DNA from: an uncultured Oleiphilaceae bacterium
Lineage (GTDB): Bacteria; Pseudomonadota; Gammaproteobacteria; Pseudomonadales; Oleiphilaceae
NCBI GenBank assembly: GCA_913060665.1
Contig: CAJXUY010000001.1
Location: 248,001 to 312,000, forward strand
Direction: 5' to 3'
DNA length: 64,000 nucleotides
The notes beneath the pieces are model-generated. The model was not told where the DNA came from. It did not search any database and saw only the letters and a list, made by a program, of their open reading frames with translations. This document shows, in pieces, positions 16,747 through 27,197 of the stretch (the stretch's first letter is position 1; the number at the start of each line of letters is the position of its first letter). Made by a program: the position numbers and the translations under genes.

Positions 16747-18978
16747 ATGCATGCATCAAAGTCTCTCTTTTCTTACCCCAAATACTGGGCTGAGTGCTAC
16801 GGAACCGCTCCATTTCTGCCAATGTCTCGGCAGGAGATGGATGAATTGGGCTGGGACAGCTGCGATATTATTATCATTAGCGGTGACGCTTACGTCGACC
16901 ACCCTAGTTTTGGAATGGCGGTTATCGGTCGTTTATTAGAAGCACAAGGGTTTAGGGTCGGTATCATTGCTCAGCCCGACTGGTCGAGCAAAGATGAGTT
17001 CATGAAGCTAGGCAAGCCTAACCTGTTTTTCGCAGTATCCGCGGGGAATATGGACTCAATGATTAACCGCTACACCTCAGACCTAAAAATCCGACATGAT
17101 GATGCATACACACCCAACAACGAAGGCGGTAAACGACCAGACAGAGCTGTCATTGTTTATACCCAAAGGTGCAAGGAAGCCTATAAAGACCGTCCGGTAT
17201 TAATAGGTGGGATTGAGGCAAGCCTGAGGCGTATAGCCCATTATGATTATTGGTCTGATAAAGTTCGACGCTCGGTACTGCAACACTCTAAAGCAGACTT
17301 GCTGTTCTACGGAAACGCTGAGCGAGCATTGGTGGAAGTCAGTCATCGAATTGCTAACGGCGAAGATGTAAAGAGTATAACCAACGTTCGCGGTACCGCA
17401 GTAATGCTTTCTTCACTTCCAGCAGACTGGGTAGAAAAGGACTCAACTCGGGTCGACAAACCTGGTAAGGCATTTACTAAAGATAACCCATATAATGTTC
17501 CCGGCTATAGCGAAGATGCGCCCTCTTGTGTTCCAGAGCAAGCCGATAACGCAACGACACCAAACGAAAAACACCTTAGTGTGGTAAGAATTTTAGCTCC
17601 GGAAGGCACCCAAAAAACCTATATTCGTTTACCCTCGTTTGAGAAAGTCTGTAAAGACCCGGTACTGTATGCTCACACATCCCGCGTATTGCACCTAGAG
17701 ACGAACCCTTCTAATGCCCTTACGCTAGTGCAATCACACGGCGAACGTTTTTTATGGCTTAACCCACCTCCGATTCCATTATCAACAAACGAAATGGATG
17801 ATGTATTTGAGCAAGCATTTCAGCGTGTTCCACACCCGAGCTATGGTGATGCGACCATACCTGCCTATGACATGATTCGCTTTTCGGTCAATATCATGCG
17901 CGGCTGTTTTGGAGGTTGCTCATTTTGTTCGATTACAGAACATGAAGGACGTATTATTCAAAATCGATCTGAAGATTCTATCGTAAGAGAAATTGAGTCG
18001 ATTCGAGATAAAACCCCAGGGTTTACCGGTACGATATCTGACCTAGGCGGCCCAACCGCAAATATGTACCAACTTGCATGTAAAAGTGACGATATTCAGT
18101 CAAGTTGCCGACGTTTAAGTTGCGTATACCCAACCATTTGCTCAAACCTGATCACAGATCACTCACCCACGACTCAGCTTTATCGGCGCGCTCGTAAAAT
18201 AAAAGGCATCAAGCGTATTATGATTGCGTCTGGACTACGCTATGACCTTGCGGTTGAAGACCCTGAGTACATTAAGGAGTTGGTGACTCATCATGTTGGC
18301 GGGTACTTAAAGATCGCACCTGAGCACACTGAAGATGCGCCACTTTCCAAAATGATGAAACCCGGAATGGGCACCTATCATCGATTTAAAGAGCTATTCG
18401 ATAAGTATTCGAAAGAAGCGGGGAAACAACAGTTTTTGATTCCATACTTCATCTCAGCACACCCGGGTACAACAGATGAGGACATGATGAATTTGGCTAT
18501 CTGGCTTAAATCAAATGGCTTTAAGGCAGATCAGGTTCAAAACTTCTACCCGTCGCCCATGGCCAACGCTACAACCATGTACCATACTGCTAGAGACCCC
18601 CTCCACCGTCTTGACTACAAGTCAAAGGCGATGAACGTCCCTAAAGGTGCACGGCAGCGTAAATTACATAAAGCGTTCCTACGCTACCATGACCCTGCAA
18701 ACTGGCCAATCCTTAGGGAAGCACTAAATCGTATGGGTAAATCTCACCTTATTGGTAATGGTGAAAAGCACCTAGTGCCCACCACTCAGCCAAGAGATAC
18801 AGCAAAGCCTTACGGAAACAAAAAACAAAGCCCTCGCAGGTCTCGACAACCGAGAAAAGGTGAAATATTAACGCAGCATACAGGGCTTCCACCAAGAGAA
18901 ACTACTGATACTAGATCGAACACCAATGGCAATAAGACTACAAAACAAAAGTCAAACAGAAAGCCACGTCGACGCTGA
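16747..18978 (+). CDS. YgiQ-family radical SAM protein
   Basis: A 743-residue protein with the YgiQ layout. An N-terminal domain starts [24 protein letters not shown] and continues with [18 protein letters not shown] radical SAM core has CFGGCSFC at 387-394 (Cys387, Cys391, Cys394). The lysine/arginine-rich tail (about 680-743) is probably disordered. YgiQ proteins are conserved in proteobacteria but their reaction is not established. ATG 16747 is chosen because family similarity starts there; the frame is open to 16711 and no strong ribosome-binding site decides it. Its 3' end lies 2 bp from the convergent DHH gene. Confidence 0.85.
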   Translation: MHASKSLFSYPKYWAECYGTAPFLPMSRQEMDELGWDSCDIIIISGDAYVDHPSFGMAVIGRLLEAQGFRVGIIAQPDWSSKDEFMKLGKPNLFFAVSAGNMDSMINRYTSDLKIRHDDAYTPNNEGGKRPDRAVIVYTQRCKEAYKDRPVLIGGIEASLRRIAHYDYWSDKVRRSVLQHSKADLLFYGNAERALVEVSHRIANGEDVKSITNVRGTAVMLSSLPADWVEKDSTRVDKPGKAFTKDNPYNVPGYSEDAPSCVPEQADNATTPNEKHLSVVRILAPEGTQKTYIRLPSFEKVCKDPVLYAHTSRVLHLETNPSNALTLVQSHGERFLWLNPPPIPLSTNEMDDVFEQAFQRVPHPSYGDATIPAYDMIRFSVNIMRGCFGGCSFCSITEHEGRIIQNRSEDSIVREIESIRDKTPGFTGTISDLGGPTANMYQLACKSDDIQSSCRRLSCVYPTICSNLITDHSPTTQLYRRARKIKGIKRIMIASGLRYDLAVEDPEYIKELVTHHVGGYLKIAPEHTEDAPLSKMMKPGMGTYHRFKELFDKYSKEAGKQQFLIPYFISAHPGTTDEDMMNLAIWLKSNGFKADQVQNFYPSPMANATTMYHTARDPLHRLDYKSKAMNVPKGARQRKLHKAFLRYHDPANWPILREALNRMGKSHLIGNGEKHLVPTTQPRDTAKPYGNKKQSPRRSRQPRKGEILTQHTGLPPRETTDTRSNTNGNKTTKQKSNRKPRRR

Positions 18979-18980
18979 GG

Positions 18981-19847
18981 CTATTGCTCTGGCATCACGA
19001 TAAATACCTGTTCAGTGATCGAGGTGCCAAATCCCGCGGCATTTGGATGCCCTCCACCACCAAATCTAGCGGCTATAGTCGCTACATTCTGGCCTTCTTT
19101 AGACGACCTAAGGGACCAACCGCGCCTATCACCCCGGTCACTATAACTCGCGGCAAATGGATACCCGACAGCCAGATCACTTAACAACTCACTGGTTATG
19201 ACATTAGGACAACTAACAATCGGAATAGTAAAACCTGAAACCTTTCCAAATACGACTTTTTTCTTGTAAGCCTCAATCATTTTATTTCTAAATCGGTTAA
19301 TCGCTCTACCTTCGACAATCAAGGTTTTCAGGTGATCTACACTATTAGAAAACTCATCCCAGAGTTCAAACTCATAAGGGTAAGACATCAACGCTGCATT
19401 GACATGCTTGCTATCAGGAATACGGAATTGCCAAAGATCCCTGTCCTGAATATGAGCGAGCAAGGGTGGGACAGCGTCTTGATGAAAGTACTCCCAAGTA
19501 ATCACCGCTCCGGAACGGTTCATATCAAATACAACTGTCAGGTTATTATATATCTGATCTAGGCCCTCTAGGTCTTTCTGAGCACTTTCATGGTGATCAA
19601 GGATGACAACCCGATGAGCTTGCTCACAAATCATGCTCAACACCTCTCGTTTATAAGAGAAATCTACGATATACACATCGCGACCCTCTATATTTGCTTC
19701 AAGCGAGTCACCATGCCCGGCGGCCAAATATTCTGCATCTACTCCTTTAGCCTTTTTGAAAAAACAATAAGCCGCATAAGCGCTCCCGAAACCATCCAAA
19801 CAGCCTGTTCCATGATAAATAACGAGGGGACCCATATCATTTGTCAT
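18981..19847 (-). CDS. DHH-family phosphoesterase
   Basis: A 288-residue protein with the DHH motif at 84-86 (VVILDHHESAQ), upstream aspartates (YHGTGCLDGF; VYIVDFSYKRE), and a C-terminal DHHA1 motif GGGGHPNAAGF at 263-273. These residues bind the two metal ions of phosphoesterases that act on short oligonucleotides or phosphorylated nucleosides. It differs from RecJ in being half the length and lacking an OB domain. Closely packed convergent gene yields no operon partner; overlapping palindromes lie just upstream of its start at 19870-19895. Confidence 0.8.
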   Translation of the reverse strand: MTNDMGPLVIYHGTGCLDGFGSAYAAYCFFKKAKGVDAEYLAAGHGDSLEANIEGRDVYIVDFSYKREVLSMICEQAHRVVILDHHESAQKDLEGLDQIYNNLTVVFDMNRSGAVITWEYFHQDAVPPLLAHIQDRDLWQFRIPDSKHVNAALMSYPYEFELWDEFSNSVDHLKTLIVEGRAINRFRNKMIEAYKKKVVFGKVSGFTIPIVSCPNVITSELLSDLAVGYPFAASYSDRGDRRGWSLRSSKEGQNVATIAARFGGGGHPNAAGFGTSITEQVFIVMPEQ

Positions 19848-20229
19848 AATTTTTTCCTAGCGAGGTAATTTATCAATTATGAATTGATAATTCATAAATG
19901 CCATAAATTCTAATGTCATTTCTATGGCAGATATTTATTTATCCTACCAATCTGTAGATAACCGAAACTTAATACATAGTAATTATTACTTACTTTACAA
20001 ATAGTTAATATTGTTATCTATAAATAACTTTAATATTTTTAGTATATGTATGCATCAGTGAATATTTGATAACTAACGCCTAATTCACTACAATGGCGTC
20101 CCTTCTAAATTTCATCCACCTTGACGGTGCTGCTGTTAATAAAGCAATAATGACCACCCTGTGAATGGTTACCCTCCGTTATAGCGCAACACGTTGCTTT
20201 ACCGGGACAATCTAGTTTTGAGGAAATAG
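19848..20229. other. AT-rich divergent intergenic region with nested palindromes
   Basis: About 380 bp between the DHH gene and the SulP gene. It holds two overlapping perfect inverted repeats (19870-19890 and 19879-19895) and a longer-loop repeat with TGCCATA/TATGGCA arms near 19900-19930. I see no coding sequence. Confidence 0.5.
19870..19895. promoter_or_regulatory. Overlapping palindromes upstream of the DHH gene
   Basis: TTATCAATT-ATG-AATTGATAA (19870-19890) and ATGAATT-GAT-AATTCAT (19879-19895) share bases, so only one hairpin or one dimeric protein can occupy the site at a time. It lies 23 bp upstream of the DHH start at 19847. A repressor site is the simplest reading. Confidence 0.4.
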
Positions 20230-21795
20230 ATGTTTGAACTAAATGCAAGCACGGCAAGTAGTGTAAAAAATGATGTGCTATCGGGTCTGACCGTTGCATT
20301 GGCACTAGTACCTGAAGCCATAGCGTTCGCTTTCGTAGCTGGCGTAGAGCCTCTAGTTGGGTTATATGCTGCCTTCATGGTCGGGCTAATCACCGCATGT
20401 ATTGGTGGTCGTCCAGGAATGATATCTGGTGCAACCGGAGCTTTAGCTGTTGTTATGGTGACCTTGGTTGCGGATCATGGCGTCGAATACCTGTTTGCAG
20501 CCGTAGTCTTAATGGGCATATTGCAGATTTCAGCAGGCGTTTTTAAACTCGGAAAGTTCATACGAATTGTTCCGCACCCTGTTATGCTTGGTTTTGTTAA
20601 CGGCTTAGCGATCGTCATTTTTCTCGCACAGTTAGGCCAGTTTGGCGTAGACGATGAAACCGGTTGGCTTTCAGGAACCTCTTTTGAAGGCTCTGTTATT
20701 GATGTTGCTTGGATTGAAGGCGCAAAACTTTACATTATGCTAGGTTTGATTCTTCTAACTATGGTGATTATTCACTACTTACCAAAAATCACCAAGGTCA
20801 TTCCTTCATCTCTAGCAGCGATTATCATCGTAACGCTAGCTGTTATTGGATTAAATCTTGACACCAAAGTAGTGGGCGATGTTGCTTCAATTGCAGGTGG
20901 CTTCCCAAGCTTCCATATACCCATGGTACCGTTTAACTGGGAAACGCTGATGATTATACTGCCCTACTCCATCATATTAGCTGCAATTGGTCTGATTGAG
21001 TCATTACTGACACTAACACTCGTAGATGAAATAACTCAAACCCGAGGAAAAGGGAACAAAGAGTGTGTAGGTCAAGGCGTTGCCAATACCGTTACGGGTT
21101 TCTTCGGCGGGATGGGAGGATGCGCGATGATTGGACAAAGCATGATCAACGTAAACTCAGGAGGCCGAGGCCGCCTTTCAGGTATTACCGCTGCATTATC
21201 ACTACTAATGTTCATTCTGTTTGCATCGTCTCTAATAGAGCAGATTCCAGTAGCGGCTCTCATAGGGGTTATGTTTATCGTTGTACTAGGTACCTTTGAA
21301 TGGTCTAGCTTCAGAATCCTTAAGAAAATCCCTAAATCCGATGCTTTTGTTCTGATACTTGTCTCAGCAGTGACTGTAGCAACAGATCTGGCTATTGCAG
21401 TTGTCGTGGGGGTGATCGTTGCAGCCCTTGTGTTTGCTTGGGAACATGCAAAACATGTAGTTGTGACCAAGAAAAAAGATGAAAAAGGCTCTACTGTTTA
21501 TGATGTACAAGGTCCCCTTTTCTTTGGGTCAGTCAGCTATTTCTTACAACAACTTAGCCCATCTGAAGACAGTGATGATGTTATTGTCGATTTTAGAAAC
21601 TCACGAGTATGCGACCACTCTGGGCTTGAGGCTATCGATACATTAGCAGAACGCTTCACCAATGAAGGAAAAACACTTCATATCAGACACCTGAGTCCAG
21701 AGTGCAGAAAGCTATTAGTTAAAGCTGGCGATTTGGTAGAAGTAAACGTTATTGAAGACCCTACCTACCATGTAGCTGTTGATAAGCTAGGCTAA
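20230..21795 (+). CDS. SulP-family anion transporter with STAS domain
   Basis: A 521-residue SLC26/SulP transporter. The membrane part starts with the family signature [32 protein letters not shown] and holds 10 to 14 helices up to about residue 400. A cytoplasmic STAS domain follows ([22 protein letters not shown] at about 450-475). Family members carry sulfate, bicarbonate or chloride; the specific ion is not readable here. A strong terminator follows the stop. The upstream region carries a poorly defined promoter, and the first SD-like element is AGGAA at 20220-20224. Confidence 0.85.
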   Translation: MFELNASTASSVKNDVLSGLTVALALVPEAIAFAFVAGVEPLVGLYAAFMVGLITACIGGRPGMISGATGALAVVMVTLVADHGVEYLFAAVVLMGILQISAGVFKLGKFIRIVPHPVMLGFVNGLAIVIFLAQLGQFGVDDETGWLSGTSFEGSVIDVAWIEGAKLYIMLGLILLTMVIIHYLPKITKVIPSSLAAIIIVTLAVIGLNLDTKVVGDVASIAGGFPSFHIPMVPFNWETLMIILPYSIILAAIGLIESLLTLTLVDEITQTRGKGNKECVGQGVANTVTGFFGGMGGCAMIGQSMINVNSGGRGRLSGITAALSLLMFILFASSLIEQIPVAALIGVMFIVVLGTFEWSSFRILKKIPKSDAFVLILVSAVTVATDLAIAVVVGVIVAALVFAWEHAKHVVVTKKKDEKGSTVYDVQGPLFFGSVSYFLQQLSPSEDSDDVIVDFRNSRVCDHSGLEAIDTLAERFTNEGKTLHIRHLSPECRKLLVKAGDLVEVNVIEDPTYHVAVDKLG

Positions 21796-21827
21796 ACAAT
21801 TACTTTATAAAATGGTACTACGTAACA

Positions 21828-21868
21828 ACTCAACACGCTTGAGAGCGTGTTGAGTACAGCATTTTTTT
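21828..21868 (+). terminator. Rho-independent terminator after the SulP gene
   Basis: A twelve-base perfect stem (ACTCAACACGCT / AGCGTGTTGAGT) with a TGAG loop, then ACAGCA and a seven-T run at 21862-21868. Good for the plus-strand gene ending at 21795. Confidence 0.85.
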
Positions 21869-21992
21869 AATAACTAAAACATTCATTAAGATTAAGCAAC
21901 AATCTAATGAAATACTTGCTATTTTTCTTCTACAGTTTAAAATTCGATCAATAAATTAGATCGATAAACGTATATTTAAGGAAAAATTAATT

Positions 21993-22403
21993 TTGACAGC
22001 GGATTGGGACACCTCTCAGTTAAACCTTCAAATACCAGACCTAACAGGCCAAGTTAAAGTTCGTAGAGGGTTTCTAAAAAGTGAATGGGTAGATGTAAAA
22101 ATATATTCATTAGCAGAAAAAAGCTGCATTATCAAGACTGATGAACTATTTCCATTAAACAATAAAGTCACTATTTCCTTACAGCTAAAACTAGAGCCCA
22201 CCGATCTTGTTATAGATTCACTAAACCCAACCGTATTAAAACAGAAGAAAGAATGTAGTTGTTTTTTCTATCACCTAGAGTTCAATTCAGATACGACAAA
22301 AGCCACCTCAGTGGAATCCCCCATCGCCCGAATGGTTGACTTGGTCAACAAGAAACAACAAATTAATAAGAAAGTTTTTGATTTATCCCAAACTACGCCT
22401 TAA
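21993..22403 (+). CDS. PilZ-like protein with degenerate motif
   Basis: A 136-residue protein beginning at TTG 21993 with AAGGA ten bases upstream. Its centre aligns with the 27681-28079 protein (VKVRRG, then EW-DV and TDE), but the PilZ D-x-S-x-x-G motif there has become S-x-A-x-x-S. PilZ domains bind cyclic-di-GMP; this copy probably does not, if the loss is real. No signal peptide or membrane segment. It sits alone between the SulP terminator and the coiled-coil gene. Confidence 0.55.
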   Translation: MTADWDTSQLNLQIPDLTGQVKVRRGFLKSEWVDVKIYSLAEKSCIIKTDELFPLNNKVTISLQLKLEPTDLVIDSLNPTVLKQKKECSCFFYHLEFNSDTTKATSVESPIARMVDLVNKKQQINKKVFDLSQTTP

Positions 22404-22520
22404 TTCTTAAAAAACTTCCATTAGTTTGTGTATGTAAGGCTTTTTTGTGAGTATTCATGCGTCAATTAAATTTGCTGTTAAACTGTTAGATGCAACTGTG
22501 CTTATTTGGGGAATATTAGG

Positions 22521-23051
22521 ATGGCGAAGAACGATAGGTTAGGAATCGACAAAATCATCAACCGTATCAACAAAGAGTTTGAAAAGTCATCCTCGCAGTT
22601 TGATAAGTTGGTGACGGATGCTCAAAAACAATTTGATACTCTGCAAGGCCAGATTCAAGAGCCGATTAAAAAACTCATGGAAGAGATGGATAACGTCAGA
22701 GAGCGCGAAATACAGCGCTTTCATAGCGAGTTCGACCGCAGAGTAGAGGAATTTACCGAACTCCAAAACAGTATTCTCGAAAAGTTGGGGGTTAGTGTCA
22801 AAACCAACACTAAACCGACAACCCAAAACCCAGCAACAACAAAACCCGCCACTAAAAAACCTACGACGAAGAAGCCAGCTACCAAAGCACCAGCCGCTAA
22901 GAGGCCTGCAGCACGGAAACCCGCTACCAAAGCACCAGCCGCTAAGAAGCCTGCAGCAAAGAAACCCGCTACCAAAGCACCAGCCACTAAAGTCCCTGTA
23001 GGGAAGAAGCCTACATCTGAAGTAACGACCCCAAAGGCAAGTGACTCATAA
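22521..23051 (+). CDS. Coiled-coil protein with Lys/Ala/Pro-rich (histone H1-like) tail
   Basis: A 176-residue protein. Residues 1-90 are a charged helical region (INKEFEKSSSQFDKLVTDAQKQFDTLQ... EFTELQNSILEKLG) that looks like a coiled coil or phasin. Residues 95-170 are repeats of PATKAPAAKKPAAKK type, highly basic and disordered, as in bacterial H1-like and AlgP-like DNA-binding proteins. The tail is encoded by 45-bp repeats. ATG 22521 follows GGGGA; TTG 22506 is less likely. Function is open: nucleoid binding or granule coating. Confidence 0.65.
   Translation: MAKNDRLGIDKIINRINKEFEKSSSQFDKLVTDAQKQFDTLQGQIQEPIKKLMEEMDNVREREIQRFHSEFDRRVEEFTELQNSILEKLGVSVKTNTKPTTQNPATTKPATKKPTTKKPATKAPAAKRPAARKPATKAPAAKKPAAKKPATKAPATKVPVGKKPTSEVTTPKASDS
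22875..23000 (+). repeat. 45-bp tandem repeats in the coding tail
   Basis: Two full 15-codon units (22875-22919, 22920-22964) and a partial third (from 22965) differ by a few substitutions only. They encode the PATKAPAAKKPAAKK-like period. The near identity suggests recent expansion by slippage or unequal recombination, so copy number may vary between strains. Confidence 0.8.
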
Positions 23052-23401
23052 CGAATACAAACAACGTAATTATTAGTGGTTTAATAGTGCCACCTTTGAG
23101 GTGGTATTATGTTGCACTCCAACACTCTCCATTACCTACCCGATACAACCAATATCAAATGTAAAATTCAAAACACATTTTCCAGTATGTACAGCAATGT
23201 TAATGCCTTGTTACATTAATCACGGACCGCCTATCGGTGTTACCTAGCAGGCACTTCAGTTACGATACAACTACACAAACCTACAGTACGATTACAACGC
23301 CTTAATGCTCTGTGAATTACTATTTAAGTAGCCTTGCTTCTTAACTCACTTCTTCCAAATAGTGGGGAGGAAGAACCCTTAAAATAATTGGTGATTCATT
23401 A
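23052..23401. other. Intergenic region, one hairpin
   Basis: About 350 bp with no supportable gene. CCACC-TTTGA-GGTGG at 23090-23104 could end transcription of the coiled-coil gene; no long T-run follows. No promoter signal is clear before the GTG start at 23402. Confidence 0.45.
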
Positions 23402-25327
23402 GTGTTTAAACACCTACTCAAAAGACCCATTGTGTTTTCAGCCTTGACGCTGCTATCCAGTGCTGCGATGAGCTTACCCAGCACTGACATTCCCTCAAAC
23501 GCGAATATTGTGACGGGGGGCACCACACTCGGCCTTAAGCTTATTGCATCAGCGTTTATTGCAGTACTATTTGGTCTAATCTGCCTCATTTTAATACGGC
23601 TTAATTTCAAGCTTCAGCAAAACATCAGTCGACGAGAACAAACTGAGTTATCACTAACAAAACTAAGTAGTGCCGTCACAAATAGCGGTGCATCGATCGC
23701 CATTACCAACACCGAAGGCACCATAGAGTATGTGAATGACAAGTTCTGCGAGCTAACCGGCTACGAACAACCCGACGCAATCGGACGTTCTATCGACCTA
23801 CTTGGATTAACTCAATTTCCTGATGGCGATGAAGTCCCTACATGGAATATGAACTGCCTTCATGACAACTGGAAAGGTGACCTCTTAAGTCACCGAAAAG
23901 ATGGCTCACAGTTTTGGTGTACAACCACTATTTCTGCGGTATATGACAAGAAACAATCAATCACCAGTTATATCGTATCTGGCATTGATATTACAGGACT
24001 TAAAGAGGCTAATAGCGCAATGAAGCAGCTAGCCCTGTTTGACATTTTAACGGGGCTAGCCAACCGACGCCTTTTTATTGATCGCATGGGACAATCAATC
24101 GCTTCATCTCAGCGACGAAACACCATTGCAGCACTACTATTTCTTGACCTCGACCAGTTCAAGCGGATCAACGACACGCTTGGACACGATGCAGGTGACG
24201 AGTTGTTACTTATCGTAGCCGAACGATTAAAATCCTGCGTCAGAGCTCAAGATACAGTCGCTCGATTAGGGGGAGACGAATTTACAATATTACTGAACGA
24301 TATACGTGACGTACAATCGATTACCCATATCGCTAATCAAATTTTAAAAGATCTCAAAGAACCTATTATGCTAGGTAAGCATGAAGTAATTATCTCTACC
24401 AGCATCGGCATCACGCTCACACCAGACGACAGTCAAGAAGTCGACTCATTGATGAAAAACGCCGACCTCGCGTTATATCATGCAAAAGAGCAAGGAAGGG
24501 ATGGCTACCATTTCTTTACCGAAGAACTTAACACTAAAGCGCTAAAACTCCTTCATATTGAACAAGAGCTAAGACACGCCCTTCAGATGGATGAGTTCTC
24601 TATCGTATACCAACCACAGGTATGCCTGAAAACAGGCACCATATCCAGCATCGAAGCACTTATTCGGTGGCATCACCCTACACGGGGTGAGGTTGCACCA
24701 GATGATTTTATAAAAATTGCAGAGGAAACCGGACTAATCGTCCAAATTGGCGAGTGGGTTCTAAAGAATGCCTGCATACAGACCCAGCTACTACAGAAAC
24801 TTACCGGACAGCGTATTCGCGTTGCCGTAAACTTATCATCAAGACAGTTTTCTGACCCTAATCTTGAGCAAGTCATTGAGGGAGTGATTGTTGAGACAGG
24901 CCTTGATCCAAAGTATCTTGAGCTTGAGGTGACCGAGAGTATGTTGATGAATAACATCGATAAAGTGATCGAACAACTTAACCGCATTAAAGCGACGGGT
25001 ACCACCATCACCATCGATGATTTTGGTTCAGGCTACTCATCGCTTAGCTACCTTAAGCGACTACCTGTCGATATCCTCAAAGTTGATCGGGAATTCGTTA
25101 AAGATATCCCCGAAGACCTGAACGATATGGAAATTACTTCGGCGATTATAGCAATCGCCCATAAACTAAATTTAAAGGTGATCGCTGAGGGCGTTGAAAA
25201 TATTGATCAACGAGACTTTCTTGTCATCAATAAATGTGACTATGCCCAAGGTTACTATTTTAGTCGTCCGCTAACGTTTGAAGACCTCTACCGCTTTTTT
25301 TCAGACGGCCAACTTAAATCGGCTTAG
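23402..25327 (+). CDS. Membrane PAS-GGDEF-EAL cyclic-di-GMP enzyme
   Basis: A 641-residue protein with two membrane segments (about 10-25 and 45-67), a PAS domain (about 88-200), GGDEF at 290-294 and EAL at 418-420. The inhibitory-site motif R-x-x-D (281-284) lies five residues before GGDEF, so feedback by cyclic-di-GMP is likely. Both catalytic signatures are intact (RLGGDEF; EALIRW; DDFGSGYSS), so it may make and break cyclic-di-GMP; which activity dominates is not readable. The start is GTG 23402. Confidence 0.9.
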   Translation: MFKHLLKRPIVFSALTLLSSAAMSLPSTDIPSNANIVTGGTTLGLKLIASAFIAVLFGLICLILIRLNFKLQQNISRREQTELSLTKLSSAVTNSGASIAITNTEGTIEYVNDKFCELTGYEQPDAIGRSIDLLGLTQFPDGDEVPTWNMNCLHDNWKGDLLSHRKDGSQFWCTTTISAVYDKKQSITSYIVSGIDITGLKEANSAMKQLALFDILTGLANRRLFIDRMGQSIASSQRRNTIAALLFLDLDQFKRINDTLGHDAGDELLLIVAERLKSCVRAQDTVARLGGDEFTILLNDIRDVQSITHIANQILKDLKEPIMLGKHEVIISTSIGITLTPDDSQEVDSLMKNADLALYHAKEQGRDGYHFFTEELNTKALKLLHIEQELRHALQMDEFSIVYQPQVCLKTGTISSIEALIRWHHPTRGEVAPDDFIKIAEETGLIVQIGEWVLKNACIQTQLLQKLTGQRIRVAVNLSSRQFSDPNLEQVIEGVIVETGLDPKYLELEVTESMLMNNIDKVIEQLNRIKATGTTITIDDFGSGYSSLSYLKRLPVDILKVDREFVKDIPEDLNDMEITSAIIAIAHKLNLKVIAEGVENIDQRDFLVINKCDYAQGYYFSRPLTFEDLYRFFSDGQLKSA

Positions 25328-25441
25328 TTTAACCCTATTTATGTGAACGATAGTTTATATTCTTTGCTGAGCCCATCACGTTACCTTCTGATACGTTCTG
25401 TATAATAGTCTTACAATCACTAGTTGTATGGATGATATGAA

Positions 25442-26026
25442 ATGATTTCATTTTTGATTCACATTTTAGAATTTACCCTTCTAAGTCTTTTAGGCTTGCT
25501 AGCCTACCGAGCGCTGACCTTATTTAATAACTTTGAGCTTACAGGCTCCTCTTGTTATAGCAGCAAAGATAACACTGTTAATCCTGTGCTTAATGAAGAT
25601 AGTCAGCCCCAAGCACATAACTACTCAAGAGCAGAAAGTATTACTAGCGCTCAAATATTTGCAGGGTTACAGCTATTCGAAATTAAACGAAAGGGAATCA
25701 ACCCCCTATTACCTGGCCAAGACTGGATTGATAATGGCATAAGTACGTACCTGCTCGGCGCAGCAAGTGCGATAACGGAGCATTTCGAGTGTAGTGATAA
25801 TGATAGAGACGATGTAATGCGTTTTTTGCTTACCAAAAATCTGAATTATAGTCACGAATTGGCAGAGCAATGTATTTCTAAAGTCTATCAGGTCGATGAT
25901 AAAGATACAGGACAGAATGCATTCTACGCGGGTATAGATGCCGCCAAGACGTGGCTGATCAACAGGTTCATTCCAGAAGAGCACTCACTTTTAAACAATC
26001 TAAACTCTCTTGGGTTCGTAGCGTAA
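25442..26026 (+). CDS. Hypothetical protein with one N-terminal membrane segment
   Basis: A 194-residue protein. Residues 5-25 (LIHILEFTLLSLLGLLAYRAL) form a membrane anchor; the rest is soluble and mildly acidic, with HFECSDNDRDDVMRFLL and a C-terminal YAGIDAAKTWLINRFIPEE stretch. I recognise no family. It follows the PAS-GGDEF-EAL gene by 114 bp and ends before a strong two-way terminator, so it may be its own transcription unit. Confidence 0.5.
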   Translation: MISFLIHILEFTLLSLLGLLAYRALTLFNNFELTGSSCYSSKDNTVNPVLNEDSQPQAHNYSRAESITSAQIFAGLQLFEIKRKGINPLLPGQDWIDNGISTYLLGAASAITEHFECSDNDRDDVMRFLLTKNLNYSHELAEQCISKVYQVDDKDTGQNAFYAGIDAAKTWLINRFIPEEHSLLNNLNSLGFVA

Positions 26027-26085
26027 ATTTATATCTATACGTATACCTATAGGCGGGAGGGAATTCTCAGATATAATCTTGACCC

Positions 26086-26115
26086 AAAAAAAGGGTTTAT
26101 AGTAAACCCTTTTTT
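26086..26115. terminator. Bidirectional Rho-independent terminator
   Basis: GGGTTTA (26093-26099) pairs with TAAACCC (26103-26109) around a TAG loop, flanked by A7 on the left and T6 on the right. It can end both the plus-strand gene at 26026 and the minus-strand gene ending at 26139. Confidence 0.9.
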
Positions 26116-26138
26116 GCGCCGCCTACTTGCTATCAGAG

Positions 26139-26438
26139 TCAGGACATAAGATCCCACCGTTGCCCAATCTGAATAACATCTCCGCCTACAGGATTTAGCT
26201 CACTATCAAGTAATACCCCAGACACCTGCGGTTTACTCCATTCACCCAACTCATTGCGCACCATTGAGTCAAGGTCCACAGCCTTGACCAGGTAAATCGA
26301 ATCACCGCAGGCAACTTTAGAGCGATGAGATATTCCGTATACAAATCGGCAATAATCAAGCTTTAGCTGTTGAAGATCTCTTTCGGCTTTATTAATTTTT
26401 CTAACAAGCACCCCTCTAAGACTCTCCGTATAATCCAT
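26139..26438 (-). CDS. Small conserved hypothetical protein
   Basis: A 99-residue protein: an N-terminal charged helix (MDYTESLRGVLVRKINKAERDLQQLKLDYC) and a beta-rich remainder (YLVKAVDLDSM, WSKPQVSGVLLD). No motif is recognised. ATG 26438 has GGAG eight bases upstream; the frame is open to 26465 but that start has no support. Its end shares the terminator at 26086-26115. Confidence 0.5.
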   Translation of the reverse strand: MDYTESLRGVLVRKINKAERDLQQLKLDYCRFVYGISHRSKVACGDSIYLVKAVDLDSMVRNELGEWSKPQVSGVLLDSELNPVGGDVIQIGQRWDLMS

Positions 26439-26591
26439 TACCGCCACTCCGCAATTTAAATACAACTAACAACTTCTCAGCAGTCTGCAGACAAACAACA
26501 AACGCGAGCAAAACTAAATGTGAAATAATGTTACACGGTTAAAAACCTAAATAACAGTGAGTAACTCACAGTATAAACTCTGGGGTTATGC

Positions 26592-27188
26592 TTACTGGGT
26601 TTTGCGAATAACATCAGCAAGCATCGCACTACTCACACTATGATCTAATACATAGGCCAGTGAGCCAGTAGTATCAATAACAAAATAGTTGGCTGAATGA
26701 TCAATCGAATATCCAAGGGAAGAACTATCGGAGCTGACCTTTTTATAATACACGCCATACTGCTTCGCAACTGCCTTCAGCTCAGACTGTGAGCCACTCA
26801 ACCCGACTATTCTGCGATCAAAGAACGGCAGATACTCCTTGAGACGAGCAGCATCATCACGCTCCGGATCAAGTGTGACAAATAGGGCCTGAACCTCATC
26901 AGCCTGGTCCCCCAATTTTGACATGGTTGATTTAATGACCGACAACCCGGTGGGGCAAACATCAGGACAAGAGGTAAAGCCAAAATAGAGTAGTACCACC
27001 TTCCCTTTTAGATCAGCTAAACGGAACGTTGATTCTGCGTTGGTAATCTGAAAATCCCCGCCCTTCAAAAACTCAGCCTTAAGTTGTGACGCATCTTTTT
27101 GTTGAGAGCCCACTATCGCTAGGCCACTCCACACACCTGCCGCTATTATTGCGAGCAATAAGATAGACACGATAAGCTTAAATTTCAT
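26592..27188 (-). CDS. SCO1/SenC-family copper chaperone
   Basis: A 198-residue protein with an N-terminal membrane anchor (residues 5-27) and a thioredoxin-like fold. Copper-binding residues Cys74 and Cys78 (FTSCPDVCP) and His164 (YSIDHSANYF) are present, so the CuA/cbb3-type assembly role is plausible. It is 9 bp downstream of a small membrane protein gene on the same strand and likely in the same transcript. The cbb3 operon is 30 kb away; SCO genes are often unlinked. Confidence 0.85.
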   Translation of the reverse strand: MKFKLIVSILLLAIIAAGVWSGLAIVGSQQKDASQLKAEFLKGGDFQITNAESTFRLADLKGKVVLLYFGFTSCPDVCPTGLSVIKSTMSKLGDQADEVQALFVTLDPERDDAARLKEYLPFFDRRIVGLSGSQSELKAVAKQYGVYYKKVSSDSSSLGYSIDHSANYFVIDTTGSLAYVLDHSVSSAMLADVIRKTQ

Positions 27189-27197
27189 AGTATAATT

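Noticed and set aside
22721-22987. Minus-strand Ala/Gly-rich frame (MAGALVAGFF...)
   Set aside because: It is a reverse shadow of the repetitive Lys/Ala/Pro tail.
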